Source of the DNA: Phycicoccus sp. HDW14 | GTDB lineage: Bacteria; Actinomycetota; Actinomycetes; Actinomycetales; Dermatophilaceae | NCBI RefSeq assembly: GCF_011383005.1 | Contig: NZ_CP049935.1 | Location: forward strand, 2,790,001-2,854,000 | Length of the DNA: 64,000 nucleotides | Direction: 5' to 3' | Shown here: positions 16,973 through 25,666 of the stretch, piece by piece | How the letters are laid out: every line of letters starts with the position of its first letter | Numbering within the stretch: the first letter of the stretch is position 1 | Notes under the pieces: generated by a model | Database searches by the model: none | Seen by the model: the letters and a program-made list of their open reading frames with translations, nothing else | What the model was told of the DNA's origin: nothing | Program-made: the position numbers and the translations under genes

Positions 16973-18220
16973 ATGGCCCTCGAGCTCACCGCCGCTCGCC
17001 CCGACCCCGCCCTCCTCGACCTGCCCTGGCGGCTGCCGCTCGAGGAGTGGCCCGACGACATCCTCGCGGCACTGCCCCGCGGTATCTCCCGCCACGTCGT
17101 GCGCTTCGTCCGGCTCTCCGGGCGCGTGCTGGCGATCAAGGAGATCAAGGACGACATCGCCCGCCGCGAGTACGAGATGCTCCGCAACCTCGGCCGCCTG
17201 CACATGCCCGCGGTCGAGCCCTTCGCGGTGGTCAGCGGCCGGGTCGGGATGGACGGCCGCCCGCTCGACGCCTGCCTCGTCACCCGCCACCTCCAGTTCT
17301 CGCTGCCCTACCGGGCCCTCTACAGCCAGTCGCTGCGCAAGGGCACCGCGACCAGGCTCATCGACGCGCTCGCCGTGCTCCTCGTCCGGCTGCACCTCGC
17401 CGGCTTCTGGTGGGGCGACGTCTCGTTGTCCAACACCCTCTTCCGGCGTGACGCGGGCGCCTTCGCGGCCTACCTCGTCGACGCCGAGACCGGCGAGCTG
17501 CGCAACCGGCTGAGCGACGGCCAGCGCGAGCACGACCTCGAGATCGCCCGGGTCAACATCGCGGGCGAGCTGATGGACCTCGAGGCCGGTGGGCTGCTCC
17601 AGGAGGAGCGCGACCCGGTGGAGGTCAGCGAGCGGATCATGACGCGCTACCGGGACCTCTGGACCGAGCTGACGAGCGAGCAGCTGATCGACGACTCCGA
17701 GCGCTGGCGCGTCGACGACCGCATCCGACGGCTCAACGAGAAGGGCTTCGACGTCGACGAGCTCGAGATCACGACCGACATCGACGGCACGACGATCCGC
17801 ATCCAGCCCAAGGTCGTCGACTCCGGCCACCACTCCCGACGGCTGCTGCGCCTCACCGGCCTCGACGTGCGCGAGAACCAGGCCCGCCGGCTGCTCAACG
17901 ACCTCGAGGTCTTCTCGGCCGCGACCGGCCGCCAGGGCGAGGACGAGGAGATCATCGCCCACGACTGGCTGGCCAGCGTCTACGAGCCGGTGACCCGGGG
18001 CGTGCCCCGCCACCTCGTCGCCAAGCTCGAGCCGGCCGAGGTCTTCCACGAGGTGCTCGAGCACCGGTGGTACCTCGCCGAGCGCGCGCGCCACGACATC
18101 CCGATCCAGGAGGCGGTGACCGACTACGTCGCGACCGTCCTGCCCGGCAAGCCGGACGAGCGGGCCGTGCTCGGCGTCGACACCGAGGAGCTCCCGGTGG
18201 TCGCCGACGGGGGCGCCTAG
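16973..18220 (+). CDS. DUF4032 protein (kinase-like fold)
   Basis: A 415-residue protein of a family found across actinobacteria and described as lipopolysaccharide-kinase-like plus DUF4032. The N-terminal half has kinase-like features: VLAIKEIKDDIARREYEMLR (Lys and Glu as in beta3/alphaC), LVRLHLAGFWWGDVSLSNTL in place of an HxDxxxxN loop, and AYLVDAETGE resembling a DFG segment. The C-terminal half carries DUF4032 with LTGLDVRENQARRLLNDLEV and AHDWLASVYEPV. Enzyme activity is unknown. A TAGCGT -10 lies near 16932, and GGAG before the ATG is clear. Confidence 0.82.
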   Translation: MALELTAARPDPALLDLPWRLPLEEWPDDILAALPRGISRHVVRFVRLSGRVLAIKEIKDDIARREYEMLRNLGRLHMPAVEPFAVVSGRVGMDGRPLDACLVTRHLQFSLPYRALYSQSLRKGTATRLIDALAVLLVRLHLAGFWWGDVSLSNTLFRRDAGAFAAYLVDAETGELRNRLSDGQREHDLEIARVNIAGELMDLEAGGLLQEERDPVEVSERIMTRYRDLWTELTSEQLIDDSERWRVDDRIRRLNEKGFDVDELEITTDIDGTTIRIQPKVVDSGHHSRRLLRLTGLDVRENQARRLLNDLEVFSAATGRQGEDEEIIAHDWLASVYEPVTRGVPRHLVAKLEPAEVFHEVLEHRWYLAERARHDIPIQEAVTDYVATVLPGKPDERAVLGVDTEELPVVADGGA

Positions 18221-18249
18221 GATCGACCCAGACGACCGAGAGGGACCCG

Positions 18250-19098
18250 ATGTCCGAGCAGCCGCCCACCGACCCGTCCCGCGAGCCCGAGCCGCCCGCG
18301 GTACCCGAGCAGCCGGCGGCCCCTGAGTCCCCGGCGCCGCCGCCGGAGTCCGAGACACCTTCTCCCGCAGGGCCGCCCGCGCCCGTCCCGCCGATGCCGC
18401 CGCCGGTGCAGCAGCCCTACGGCCAGCAGCCGGGGTACGGCCAGCAGCCGGGGTACGGCCAGCAGCCCGGGTACGGCCAGGCGCCGGCGTACGGCCAGGC
18501 CCCCTACGGCCAGGCGCCTCAGAACCCCTACGGCGGCCCGGTCGCCACCGACCCGTGGGCCGCGCAGCGCTCGATGCAGCCCGGTGGCCGCGGGTTCGTC
18601 GAGGCCCGCTTCGGCCCGGTCGCCTCGTTCGGTGACCGCGTGGTGGCGCTGCTCATCGACGGGGCGATCAGCTTCGCGGCGTTCCTCCCCCTGTTCATCG
18701 GCATCCCCTTCCTCATCGCGGGCGCCCCGCACCGCAACGGCTACGACGACTACGGGTACCAGACGTACAGCGACGCCAACGGCGCGCTGATCACCGTCGG
18801 TGTGGTGGTCATGGTGCTCGGGTTCCTCTTCGCCATCGGCGTCAACCTCTGGAACCGCGTCTTCCGGATGGGCCGCACCGGTCAGAGCATCGGCAAGAGG
18901 ACCGTCGGCCTGCTGCTCATCGACGCCCGCACCGGGCAGCCCATCGGCCCCGGCCTGTGCTTCCTGCGCGAGCTGGTCAGCGGCCTGGTCAACCAGGTCA
19001 TCTACCTGTCCTACCTCTGGATGCTCTGGGACGACGACGCCCAGACCGTCGCCGACAAGGCGGTGCACTCCACCGTCATCAAGGTCGCCAAGAGCTGA
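18250..19098 (+). CDS. RDD-family membrane protein with GYGQQP repeats
   Basis: A 282-residue protein. Residues 1-110 are a Pro/Gln/Tyr-rich cytoplasmic tail. It is followed by an RDD domain with SFGDRVVALLIDGAISFAAF (the Arg-Asp pair), membrane helices at about 135-160 and 180-205, and the motif FRMGRTGQSIGKRTVGLLLI, then WMLWDDDAQTVADKAVHSTV. RDD proteins are poorly understood; some affect sodium/proton balance. The previous gene's TAG stop forms part of a TAGGAT -10 (18218-18223), giving a short leader with GAGAGGG before the ATG. First gene of a plus-strand run to 20162. Confidence 0.85.
   Translation: MSEQPPTDPSREPEPPAVPEQPAAPESPAPPPESETPSPAGPPAPVPPMPPPVQQPYGQQPGYGQQPGYGQQPGYGQAPAYGQAPYGQAPQNPYGGPVATDPWAAQRSMQPGGRGFVEARFGPVASFGDRVVALLIDGAISFAAFLPLFIGIPFLIAGAPHRNGYDDYGYQTYSDANGALITVGVVVMVLGFLFAIGVNLWNRVFRMGRTGQSIGKRTVGLLLIDARTGQPIGPGLCFLRELVSGLVNQVIYLSYLWMLWDDDAQTVADKAVHSTVIKVAKS
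18417..18518 (+). repeat. In-frame 18-nt repeats (YGQQPG / YGQAPx)
   Basis: The RDD gene holds several tandem units of about 18 bases coding for YGQQPG, shifting to YGQAPA and YGQAPQ. They form a low-complexity cytoplasmic tail and are likely to vary in copy number. Confidence 0.8.
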
Positions 19099-19222
19099 CG
19101 CCGCTCCCCGGGCGCGCCGTCCGGGGTGCCCGGCCCGGCGTGGAATTCCGCTGGGCCGCAGCAGGGGGCCGCTAGGGTGAGGCCCAGCCGGCCCCTGCCG
19201 GACCGTGACGTGGGAGGACCCC

Positions 19223-19738
19223 ATGAGCAGCAGCACGCCCCCGCCCCCGCCCCCTCCGCCCGGCGGGAGCTTCCCGCCTCCCCCGGAGCCCGAGGAGCCC
19301 ATCGGTTCCTCGGCCACGGGTGGTGACGCCCCGCCGCCCCCTCCGCCGCCGCCCGGCGACTCCGGTGGCTACACCGCTCCCCCGCCGCCGCCCGGTGACT
19401 CCGGCGGCTACAGCGCCCCGCCGCCGGCCTACCCGGCACCCGGCGGCCCGGCCGCCGGTGGGATCGGCGGCAACAACACGAAGGCCGTCATCGCCCTCGT
19501 CCTCGGCATCCTCGGCATCGTCTTCGCCTTCTGCTGCTGGCCGGTCGGCCTCCTCCTCGGCATCGGCGGCGGCATCCTCGGCTACCTCGCGAAGCAGGAG
19601 ATCGGCCGCACCGGACAGGCGGGCGGCGGTCTGGCCCAGGGCGGTTTCGTCACGGGCATCATCGCGGTCGTGCTCAGCATCATCGCCCCGATCGCCTTCG
19701 CCTCGCTCGACCTCGGCAGCAGGCTCACGGGTAACTGA
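19223..19738 (+). CDS. DUF4190-type small membrane protein with poly-Pro head
   Basis: A 171-residue protein. Residues 1-80 are low complexity, with runs of 5-8 prolines and the repeated unit PPPGDSGGY. Residues 85-170 hold two hydrophobic hairpins (AVIALVLGILGIVFAFCCWP and GFVTGIIAVVLSIIAPIAFA) joined by a KQEIGRTGQAGGG loop, the DUF4190 pattern. Function unknown. ATG 19223 has GGGAGGA just upstream. A TAGGGT -10 sits near 19173. Its stop is one base from the start of the next gene. Confidence 0.8.
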   Translation: MSSSTPPPPPPPPGGSFPPPPEPEEPIGSSATGGDAPPPPPPPPGDSGGYTAPPPPPGDSGGYSAPPPAYPAPGGPAAGGIGGNNTKAVIALVLGILGIVFAFCCWPVGLLLGIGGGILGYLAKQEIGRTGQAGGGLAQGGFVTGIIAVVLSIIAPIAFASLDLGSRLTGN

Positions 19739-19739
19739 C

Positions 19740-20162
19740 GTGTCGGCCCACGCCCACGGCCTCGGCGGCCTCTCACCACGCGTGTGGTGGGCGGCCGCCG
19801 GGGTCGCGGCGGCCGGGAGCCTGGCCTGGCTGGCCACGCACGACCCCAACCAGCCCGGGCACTACCCCACGTGCCTCCTCCTGCAGGCCACCGGGTACTA
19901 CTGCCCGGCCTGCGGTGGGACGCGCGCCACGTACGACCTCCTGCACGGGGACGTCGCCGGAGCCTTCGCCCGCCACCCGCTCGTGCCCCCGCTGTACCTC
20001 GCCGTGGCGGCGTACGTGCTGTACCGCGTCGTGCGCGCCCGGCAGGGCCGCGTCGTGCGGACCACCATCCCGAACTGGCTCCCCGTGGCCATCGGCGTGG
20101 CCGTCATCGCGTTCGGCGTGCTCCGCAACCTCCCGGGCTGGGAGTTCCTCTCCCCGGCCTGA
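19740..20162 (+). CDS. DUF2752 membrane protein (plus-strand copy)
   Basis: A 140-residue protein with three hydrophobic segments and the DUF2752 signature YYCPACGGTRATYDLLHGDV, whose two Cys and Gly-Gly-Thr-Arg pattern define the family. It ends RNLPGWEFLSPA. The GTG start at 19740 directly follows the previous stop, so it is coupled to the DUF4190 gene. A homologue lies convergent to it at 20173-20628. Function is unknown; the Cys pair may bind metal or form a disulphide. Confidence 0.85.
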   Translation: MSAHAHGLGGLSPRVWWAAAGVAAAGSLAWLATHDPNQPGHYPTCLLLQATGYYCPACGGTRATYDLLHGDVAGAFARHPLVPPLYLAVAAYVLYRVVRARQGRVVRTTIPNWLPVAIGVAVIAFGVLRNLPGWEFLSPA

Positions 20163-20181
20163 CCGCAGCGCCTCAGGCCGG
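20154..20181. terminator. Bidirectional hairpin between convergent DUF2752 genes
   Basis: CCGGCCTGA (20154-20162) and TCAGGCCGG (20173-20181) pair perfectly around a ten-base loop. Each arm includes a stop codon of one DUF2752 gene, because both proteins end SPA-stop in opposite directions. Probably ends transcription from both sides. Confidence 0.7.
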
Positions 20182-20628
20182 CGACAGCCAGGTCCACCCC
20201 GGGACGTTGCGCAGCACCCAGTACCCGAGGATCGCCCCGAAGAGCGTGTACAGCACCCACGCGGGAGCCATCCGGGTCCGCTGTCGGCCCTGCCAGAGCC
20301 GGCGGCTCCACACGACGAACCAGACCGCGAGCCACCCCGTCGCCACGACGGCGAACGGGTTGCGCGCCAACGCCGTCCCCACGTCGCCGTGCGCCAGGGC
20401 GTGGATCGCGCGCAGGGTCCCGCACCCCGGGCAGTAGGTGCCCGTGAGGAACAGCCACGGGCAGGGCGGGAAGTGACCCGGGACGTTCGGGTCGACCGCT
20501 CCGAGGAGCGAGACCACCGCCGCGGTCGCCGCCGCGACCCCGGCCGGGGGCAGGACACGGTGCCAGCGGGTCGTGCTGGTCCCGAGGGACCGGACCCGCT
20601 GGAGCGCCGTCGCCGCGGCGGTGGTCAT
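20173..20628 (-). CDS. DUF2752 membrane protein (minus-strand copy)
   Basis: A 151-residue paralogue of the convergent gene. It has TYCPGCGTLRAIHALAHGDV, the second form of the family motif (CPGCGTLR), three hydrophobic segments and the ending RNVPGWTWLSPA, close to its neighbour's. Its ATG at 20628 lies four bases after the stop of the CD225-like gene, so it is the last gene of a minus-strand pair. Such genes usually sit next to CD225/TM2-type membrane proteins, as here. Confidence 0.85.
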   Translation of the reverse strand: MTTAAATALQRVRSLGTSTTRWHRVLPPAGVAAATAAVVSLLGAVDPNVPGHFPPCPWLFLTGTYCPGCGTLRAIHALAHGDVGTALARNPFAVVATGWLAVWFVVWSRRLWQGRQRTRMAPAWVLYTLFGAILGYWVLRNVPGWTWLSPA

Positions 20629-20632
20629 CCGG

Positions 20633-20953
20633 TCACGGGCTGGTCGTGGTCGAGGCGGCCATGAGGCCGGCGACGAGGACGAACCAGAGGATCACGCCGA
20701 GGACCCCCGCGACGACGCCGGTGATGACCGACCACTTGATCCACTTGCCGGCATCGGCCGCGGACTGCTGCGCACCCAGGTGGTCACCGGTGGCCCACTT
20801 GCTGTTGACCTCGGCCGACTTGATGATGGCGACGATGCCGAAGGGCAGGCAGCAGAAGAGGGTCACGAGGATCGACCACACGAGCTTGTTGTCGGGCGGC
20901 CCGCCGTAGGACCCGCCGGCGACGGGGGGCGGGGTCGAACCGTAGTCAGACAT
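20633..20953 (-). CDS. CD225/dispanin-like small membrane protein
   Basis: A 106-residue protein with a short Gly/Pro head, then the family pattern NKLVWSILVTLFCCLPFGIV, the turn KSAEVNSKWATGDHLGAQQ, and a second helix WSVITGVVAGVLGVILWFVL. The CC-x-P-x-G-I core of CD225 is clear. Function unknown in bacteria. Start ATG 20953 at MSDYGS is chosen because upstream in-frame codons are GC-rich filler. It is followed by the minus-strand DUF2752 gene. Confidence 0.85.
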   Translation of the reverse strand: MSDYGSTPPPVAGGSYGGPPDNKLVWSILVTLFCCLPFGIVAIIKSAEVNSKWATGDHLGAQQSAADAGKWIKWSVITGVVAGVLGVILWFVLVAGLMAASTTTSP

Positions 20954-21079
20954 GCAGTCCTCTTTCGAGAGCGAGGGAGGGCTGGGCCCCCTGCCGGAGC
21001 GTCCGGCGGCGCCGATCCTCCCACAGCGCCCCACCGCCGGTCAGGCGTTTCCCACGCGTGGCGCGGGCCCGGCACGGCG

Positions 21080-21718
21080 TCAGCGACGCTGGTTCCGCAC
21101 GGTGGCGTAGAACCGGGACGAGGCGGGCAGCCAGAGGAGGACGAGCGCCGCCGTGCCGACGGCGAAGGACGGCAGCGCGAGGAGCAGGTCGGGCAGCCCC
21201 CCGGTCAGGGCCCTCAGGGCGCCCCCGAGCAGGCCGAGCAGCAGGAAGCCGTAGAACACCGAGGCGATGATGCGGGCCGACCCCCTGCCCTTGCCGTTTG
21301 CCGAGGCCATCCACATCCACAGGGTGGTCTCGACCAGCGCCCACACGACGATGACGACCTTGACGCCGGTGACCATCGCCTGCCGGAGCCCGGGGTCGAC
21401 GACCATCGCCGTGGACTCCAGCACGCCCTCGACGGCCGAGTCGGCCCCGAGCATGGAGATGATGCCCGTGACGAGGGCCAGCGCGGCCCCGGCCCACATG
21501 AGGTAGACGGCGTTCATCACCGACGAGGGCGCGAGCACCGTTCCGTCCCACCGGACCTGGAGCCCTGTGGAGGTCTGCTCCTGGACGGGCGTGATCGGTC
21601 CGGCCGGGGTCGTGGCCACCGCCGTGCTCGCATAGGCGTGCGCCGGTGGCGGCAGCTGCGGGGGCGCCCCGTGGGCGCCGGCCCCGCCGTACGGGCCGGG
21701 CTGCTGGTCGTGGGTCAT
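21080..21718 (-). CDS. Four-helix membrane protein, ASANGKGR paralogue 1
   Basis: A 212-residue protein not assigned to a named family here. A Pro/Gly/Ala head of about 60 residues leads to about four membrane helices. The third is followed by WMWMASANGKGRGSARIIAS, which is nearly repeated in the next gene upstream (WLWMASANGKGRSWARILST). The last helix is followed by a short basic tail. ATG 21718. The shared helix-loop suggests a common fold in these paralogues. Function is unknown. Confidence 0.75.
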   Translation of the reverse strand: MTHDQQPGPYGGAGAHGAPPQLPPPAHAYASTAVATTPAGPITPVQEQTSTGLQVRWDGTVLAPSSVMNAVYLMWAGAALALVTGIISMLGADSAVEGVLESTAMVVDPGLRQAMVTGVKVVIVVWALVETTLWMWMASANGKGRGSARIIASVFYGFLLLGLLGGALRALTGGLPDLLLALPSFAVGTAALVLLWLPASSRFYATVRNQRR

Positions 21719-21837
21719 CGCTGGTCTCCTCCTCGGCGTGGCCCCGTCGGGCCGGCCGGCGGCACGAATGCTGCCACGGCCCCCGTCCCGCGTCCGCGGA
21801 TCGCGTCATCGCCGGCCGGACGGCCGGGACGACGACG

Positions 21838-21862
21838 CCCCCGCACCGGAGGGGTGCGGGGG
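21838..21862. terminator. 10-bp GC hairpin after paralogue 2
   Basis: CCCCCGCACC (21838-21847) pairs with GGTGCGGGGG (21853-21862) around a five-base loop, 18 bases beyond the stop of the 21880-22509 gene. Probable terminator that separates the two paralogues. Confidence 0.75.
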
Positions 21863-21879
21863 TGTCGTGGGCGTGCGGC

Positions 21880-22509
21880 TCAGTACCTCGGCGTCGAGCT
21901 CGCGGCGTAGAACTCGGAGGACTCCTTCTTCCACAGCAGGAAGATGATGTACGCCCCGAGCAGCAGGCTGACGACGTTGAGCACGAGGGACAGTCCGGCC
22001 TGGGCCTGCGCGAGGCCCACGAGGAAGCTGACGACCGAGAGCGCGAAGAACACGGTCGAGAGGATGCGCGCCCAGCTGCGGCCCTTGCCGTTGGCGCTGG
22101 CCATCCACAGCCAGAGCGCCACCCCGACGAGACCGAACACGATGGCCGTGCCGGTGCCGATCGCGACGGCGGCGTCGACCGTGCCCTGGTCGGCGGTCGT
22201 GCCGGCGTCCTCGAGGCTCGTGGTGACGGCCTCGCGGATCGTGTCGCGGAGGAAGAGGACGCTGAGCGCCGAGATGAGCGAGATCACGGCACCGACCCGC
22301 ATGAGGGTGACCGCGAGGTCCATCGACTTCGGTCGGGCGACCGGACCACTGGGCGGCGCCTGCTCGTAGGACGGTGCGGCGCCGTACGGGTTCGGGGCGG
22401 CCGGGGGTGGCGCGGACCCGTAGGACCCGGCGGGCGGTGGTGCCTGCGGCGGCGGTGCCGACCCCTCGGACGGCTCGGGCGGCGGGGGCGTGCTTCCCTG
22501 CTCGGACAT
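21880..22509 (-). CDS. Four-helix membrane protein, ASANGKGR paralogue 2
   Basis: A 209-residue relative of the gene at 21080-21718. It has a Pro-rich head (APPPQAPPPAGSYGSAPPPA), helices at about 85-105, 130-155, 165-185 and 190-205, and the conserved loop LWMASANGKGRSWARILSTV. ATG 22509 is followed by MSEQGSTPPP, resembling the heads of other proteins in the cluster. Helix count and loop agree with paralogue 1, but the overall identity looks low. No function can be given. Confidence 0.75.
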   Translation of the reverse strand: MSEQGSTPPPPEPSEGSAPPPQAPPPAGSYGSAPPPAAPNPYGAAPSYEQAPPSGPVARPKSMDLAVTLMRVGAVISLISALSVLFLRDTIREAVTTSLEDAGTTADQGTVDAAVAIGTGTAIVFGLVGVALWLWMASANGKGRSWARILSTVFFALSVVSFLVGLAQAQAGLSLVLNVVSLLLGAYIIFLLWKKESSEFYAASSTPRY

Positions 22510-22623
22510 CGGTGTTCCCTCCTCGTGAGCGGCAGCGTCCCGGTGTGGACCGCTCGCACCGATCGTGGCACAGACCGCCACGCGGCTCACGGGGACGCGC
22601 CCCGGCCGGCCGAGGACCTGACG

Positions 22624-23586
22624 TCAGCGACGCCGGCGGCGGGCGACCTCGTAGAGGGTGACGCCGGCGGCGATGCCCGCGTTGAGCGACTCGACGGCCG
22701 AGCTCATCGGCACCGACACGATCTGGTCGCAGGTCTCGGACACCAGGCGCGAGAGCCCCTTGCCCTCGGACCCGACCACGATGACCAGCGGCTCGGAGGC
22801 CAGCTCGAGGTCGGGCAGCTCGACATCGCCGTCCATGTCGAGGCCGATGACGAAGAAGCCGGCCTTGCGGTAGTCCTCGAGGGCCCGGGTGAGGTTCGCG
22901 GCCTGGGCCACGGGCACGCGGGCCGCCGCGCCGGCGGAGGTCTTCCAGGCGCTGGCCGTCATGCCCGCCGAGCGGCGGCTCGGCACGACGACGCCGTGGC
23001 CGCCGAACGCGGCGACGGAGCGGACGATGGCCCCGAGGTTGCGCGGGTCGGTGATGCCGTCGAGGGCGACGACGAGGGGGATGCCGGGGGCCTCGGGGTC
23101 GATGAGGTCACGCGGGTGGGCGTACTCGTACGGCGGCACCTGGAGCGCGAGCCCCTGGTGGACGGCGCCGTCGGTGAGCCGGTCGAGCTCGCCGCGCGGG
23201 GTCTCGAGGATGGGGATGGCGCGCTCGGTGGCCGTCTTGATGGCCTCGCGCACCCGGTCGTCGGAGTCGATCCGGCCGGCGACGTACATCGTCGTCACCG
23301 GCACGTGGGCACGCAGGGCCTCGAGCACGGAGTTGCGCCCGGCGACGACCTCGCTCGAGGCCGGCGACTTGCGCGAGCCGGAACGTCCTCCGCCACCGGG
23401 TCGTCCGCCGCCCTGCCGGTCCGCGGCCTTGGCCGTCTTGTGGGCCTTGTGGTTGGGGCGGTCACCGGCCTTGGGGGTCGGCCCCTTGCCCTCGAGGCCG
23501 CGGCGGCGCTGGCCGCCCGAGCCCACGGTGGGACCCTTCTTGTTGCCCTTGCGGATCGCTCCGCGGCGTTGCGAGTTGCCCGGCAC
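22624..23586 (-). CDS. rlmB: 23S rRNA (guanosine-2'-O-)-methyltransferase RlmB
   Basis: A SpoU/TrmH-family enzyme that 2'-O-methylates 23S rRNA (G2251 in E. coli). The 320 residues start with about 75 basic, Gly-rich residues, typical of actinobacterial RlmB. A substrate-binding domain follows ([17 protein letters not shown]), then the SPOUT knot with motif 1 [20 protein letters not shown], motif 2 [15 protein letters not shown] and motif 3 [20 protein letters not shown]. The GTG start at 23586 is two bases from the cysS stop, so both are in one operon, the arrangement also found in mycobacteria. Confidence 0.95.
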   Translation of the reverse strand: MPGNSQRRGAIRKGNKKGPTVGSGGQRRRGLEGKGPTPKAGDRPNHKAHKTAKAADRQGGGRPGGGGRSGSRKSPASSEVVAGRNSVLEALRAHVPVTTMYVAGRIDSDDRVREAIKTATERAIPILETPRGELDRLTDGAVHQGLALQVPPYEYAHPRDLIDPEAPGIPLVVALDGITDPRNLGAIVRSVAAFGGHGVVVPSRRSAGMTASAWKTSAGAAARVPVAQAANLTRALEDYRKAGFFVIGLDMDGDVELPDLELASEPLVIVVGSEGKGLSRLVSETCDQIVSVPMSSAVESLNAGIAAGVTLYEVARRRRR

Positions 23587-23587
23587 G

Positions 23588-25021
23588 TCAGTCTCCCTTG
23601 CTTCGGGCGAGGCTCCACCGGGCGCCGGCCGCGGTGTCCTCGAGGGCGATTCCCGCTGCCGTCAGCTCGTCGCGGATGGCGTCGGCGGCCTCGTAGTCGC
23701 GGGCGGAGCGCGCTGCGGCACGAGCCTGCACGCGGCCCGCGACGAGGGCGTCGAGGGCGGTGGTGGTGTCGTCGGCGTCCGAGCCGCCGGTGGACCACGC
23801 GGGGTCGAGCGGGTTGACCCCGAGCACGTCGGTCATCGCGACGACGCTGCGCGCGATGGTGGCGGCGTCGTCGGCGTCGCCGTCGTCGAGCGCGGTGTTG
23901 CCGGCCCGCACGGACTGGTGGATGACGGCCAGCGCGTCGGAGACACCGAGGTCGTCGTCCATCGCCTCGCGGAAGTCGGCGGGCAGGTCCTCGGACCCGT
24001 CGGGCACGAGGGTGTCGACCTCGGGGAGCGCACTGCGCAGGAAGCGCTCGATGCGCTCGACGGCGGTGCCGGCCTCCTCGATGGAGCCCTCGTGGTACTC
24101 GATGGTGCTGCGGTAGTGCGCGGCGGTCAGGTAGTAGCGGACGGCGAGCGGCCGGTGCTCCTCGACGACGGCGCTGACCCGCAGCGAGTTGCCGAGCGAC
24201 TTGCTCATCTTCTCGCCGCCGAGCGTGACCCACGCGTTGTGCAACCAGTAGTTGGCGAACCCCAGTCCGGCAGCGCGGGACTGGGCGACCTCGTTCTCGT
24301 GGTGCGGGAAGCGCAGGTCGACCCCGCCGCCGTGGATGTCGAAGGTGTCACCGAGGTACTTGCGCGCCATCGCGGAGCACTCGAGGTGCCATCCGGGGCG
24401 GCCGGTGCCGAACGGGGTGCGCCACGACGCGGACTCGGGCTCGTCGGCCTTGCGGCCCTTCCACAGGGCGAAGTCGCGCGGGTCGCGCTTGCCGCGGGGG
24501 TCGGCGTCCTCGGCATCGGACATGTCGTCGACGCTCTGGTGGGTCAGCTCGCCGTAGCTCGGCCAGCTGCGGACGTCGAAGTAGACGTCGCCGGAGTCGT
24601 CGGCCGGGGCGTACGCGTGGCCCCTGGTGACGAGGGTCTCCATCAGCTCGACCATCTCGGGGACGTGGCCGGTGGCCCGCGGCTCGTAGGTGGGCGGGAG
24701 GACGCCGAGGGCCTCGAGGGCGCCGGCGGTCTCGAGCTCGTTGCGGTAGCTCAGGGCGTACCAGGGTTCCCCGGCCTCCGCCGACTTCGCGAGGATCTTG
24801 TCGTCGATGTCGGTGACGTTGCGGATGAGCGTGACGTCGTAGCCGTGGCCGCGCTCGAGCCAGCGCCGGAGCACGTCGAACGCGACGGCGAACCGGACGT
24901 GGCCGATGTGCGGCGGCGCCTGCGTCGTGAGCCCACAGATGTAGATCCCCGCCTTGCCGGGCACGACGGGGACGAAGTCACGCAGCTCGCGCGTGAGGGA
25001 GTCGAACAACCTGAGGGTCAC
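23588..25021 (-). CDS. cysS: Cysteinyl-tRNA synthetase
   Basis: A 477-residue class I synthetase. The zinc Cys and the HIGH box are in [20 protein letters not shown] (Cys near residue 29). [35 protein letters not shown] (zinc Cys) and [11 protein letters not shown] follow, and the KMSKS loop is [11 protein letters not shown] near 265. The C-terminal DALR-like helical part includes [14 protein letters not shown]. The start GTG at 25021 has TAGCCT seven bases upstream on the minus strand, so a leaderless transcript is likely. Paired with rlmB. A mycothiol ligase MshC would look similar; the length, anticodon part and rlmB pairing favour CysS. Confidence 0.95.
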   Translation of the reverse strand: MTLRLFDSLTRELRDFVPVVPGKAGIYICGLTTQAPPHIGHVRFAVAFDVLRRWLERGHGYDVTLIRNVTDIDDKILAKSAEAGEPWYALSYRNELETAGALEALGVLPPTYEPRATGHVPEMVELMETLVTRGHAYAPADDSGDVYFDVRSWPSYGELTHQSVDDMSDAEDADPRGKRDPRDFALWKGRKADEPESASWRTPFGTGRPGWHLECSAMARKYLGDTFDIHGGGVDLRFPHHENEVAQSRAAGLGFANYWLHNAWVTLGGEKMSKSLGNSLRVSAVVEEHRPLAVRYYLTAAHYRSTIEYHEGSIEEAGTAVERIERFLRSALPEVDTLVPDGSEDLPADFREAMDDDLGVSDALAVIHQSVRAGNTALDDGDADDAATIARSVVAMTDVLGVNPLDPAWSTGGSDADDTTTALDALVAGRVQARAAARSARDYEAADAIRDELTAAGIALEDTAAGARWSLARSKGD

Positions 25022-25095
25022 CCGCGACAGGCTACCGGTGGGTCCGGGACCCTCCCGCATCCGTCGGGCCGCCCCGACCGCCCCCGGTGCTGCGC

Positions 25096-25146
25096 CGGGT
25101 CGAGGTGGTACCGGGCCCTCTCGTGGTGCGGTACCACCTCGACCCG
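25096..25146. repeat. Long palindrome, family P1 copy B
   Basis: Arms 25096-25112 and 25130-25146 form a perfect 17-bp stem with a 17-base loop. The 43-base core 25100-25142 matches copy A (15044-15086) in length, ends and part of the loop (CCCTCTCG). It lies between the divergent starts of cysS and the small membrane gene, so it is not a simple terminator. Confidence 0.7.
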
Positions 25147-25218
25147 ACAGGTCACGGTTCGGATGCGGCGCGCCGCGACCCCGCCCGGCGGCACCGCCCG
25201 TCGCCCTACCCTGCCGGC

Positions 25219-25602
25219 ATGACCGGGGGGACGTGGGGTGGGACTGGCCGTGTCGGTGGGCGCGTGGGCCTGGACGGTGCCGATGCTCGTGCGCGGCGGC
25301 GTCGAGCCCGCCCTGTTCTGGGCACCGCTCGCGGTGCTGACGCTCGGGTTCTGGGTACCCCCGGCGTGCCGCCGCCCCGCGGAGCGGGTGCTGAAGGTCG
25401 GCGTGCTGCTGCTCCTCGCGGGCCCGGTCGCGGCGTTCGCCGGCGGGCGGGCCTCCGTCGGGGCGATCGAGGGCTGGATGGCGGCCTTCGGGGGCTCTTC
25501 ATGATGCTGCTGATCGCCGTCGGCACGGTGGCCGTCGTCGGCGCCGGCATCGCCCTCGCGGTCCGCCCGGCCCCGGCGACGCGCGAGCCGCTGGGGGCCT
25601 GA
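25219..25602 (+). pseudogene. Small membrane protein, frame broken near 25490
   Basis: A small hydrophobic protein of unknown family. The clear part starts near 25238 ([20 protein letters not shown]), with helices at [30 protein letters not shown] and, after a frame break in GGGGG (25490-25494), [20 protein letters not shown]. One extra G joins the two parts. A TACCCT -10 at 25206-25211 sits seven bases before ATG 25219, pointing to that leaderless start. However, the ATG frame joins the rest only if the G run at about 25224 is one base shorter. About 120 residues when repaired. Confidence 0.55.
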
Positions 25603-25616
25603 CGCCTCCATCCCGG

Positions 25617-25660
25617 ACGTGTGTGAACACGCCGGGCGACCCCGGCGGGTCCACACACGT
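25617..25660. repeat. 44-nt palindrome, family P2 copy 1
   Basis: ACGTGTGTG at the left and CACACACGT at the right close a stem of 20 positions with two mismatches, loop CGAC. The near-identical copy 2 is at 47416-47467, in the same orientation. Here it lies between two convergent genes and may act as a terminator. Confidence 0.75.
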
Positions 25661-25666
25661 TCGCGG

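Noticed and set aside
18417..18518. The 18-nt repeats as a regulatory or mobile repeat
   Set aside because: They keep the reading frame and code for YGQQPG/YGQAP units of the RDD protein tail.
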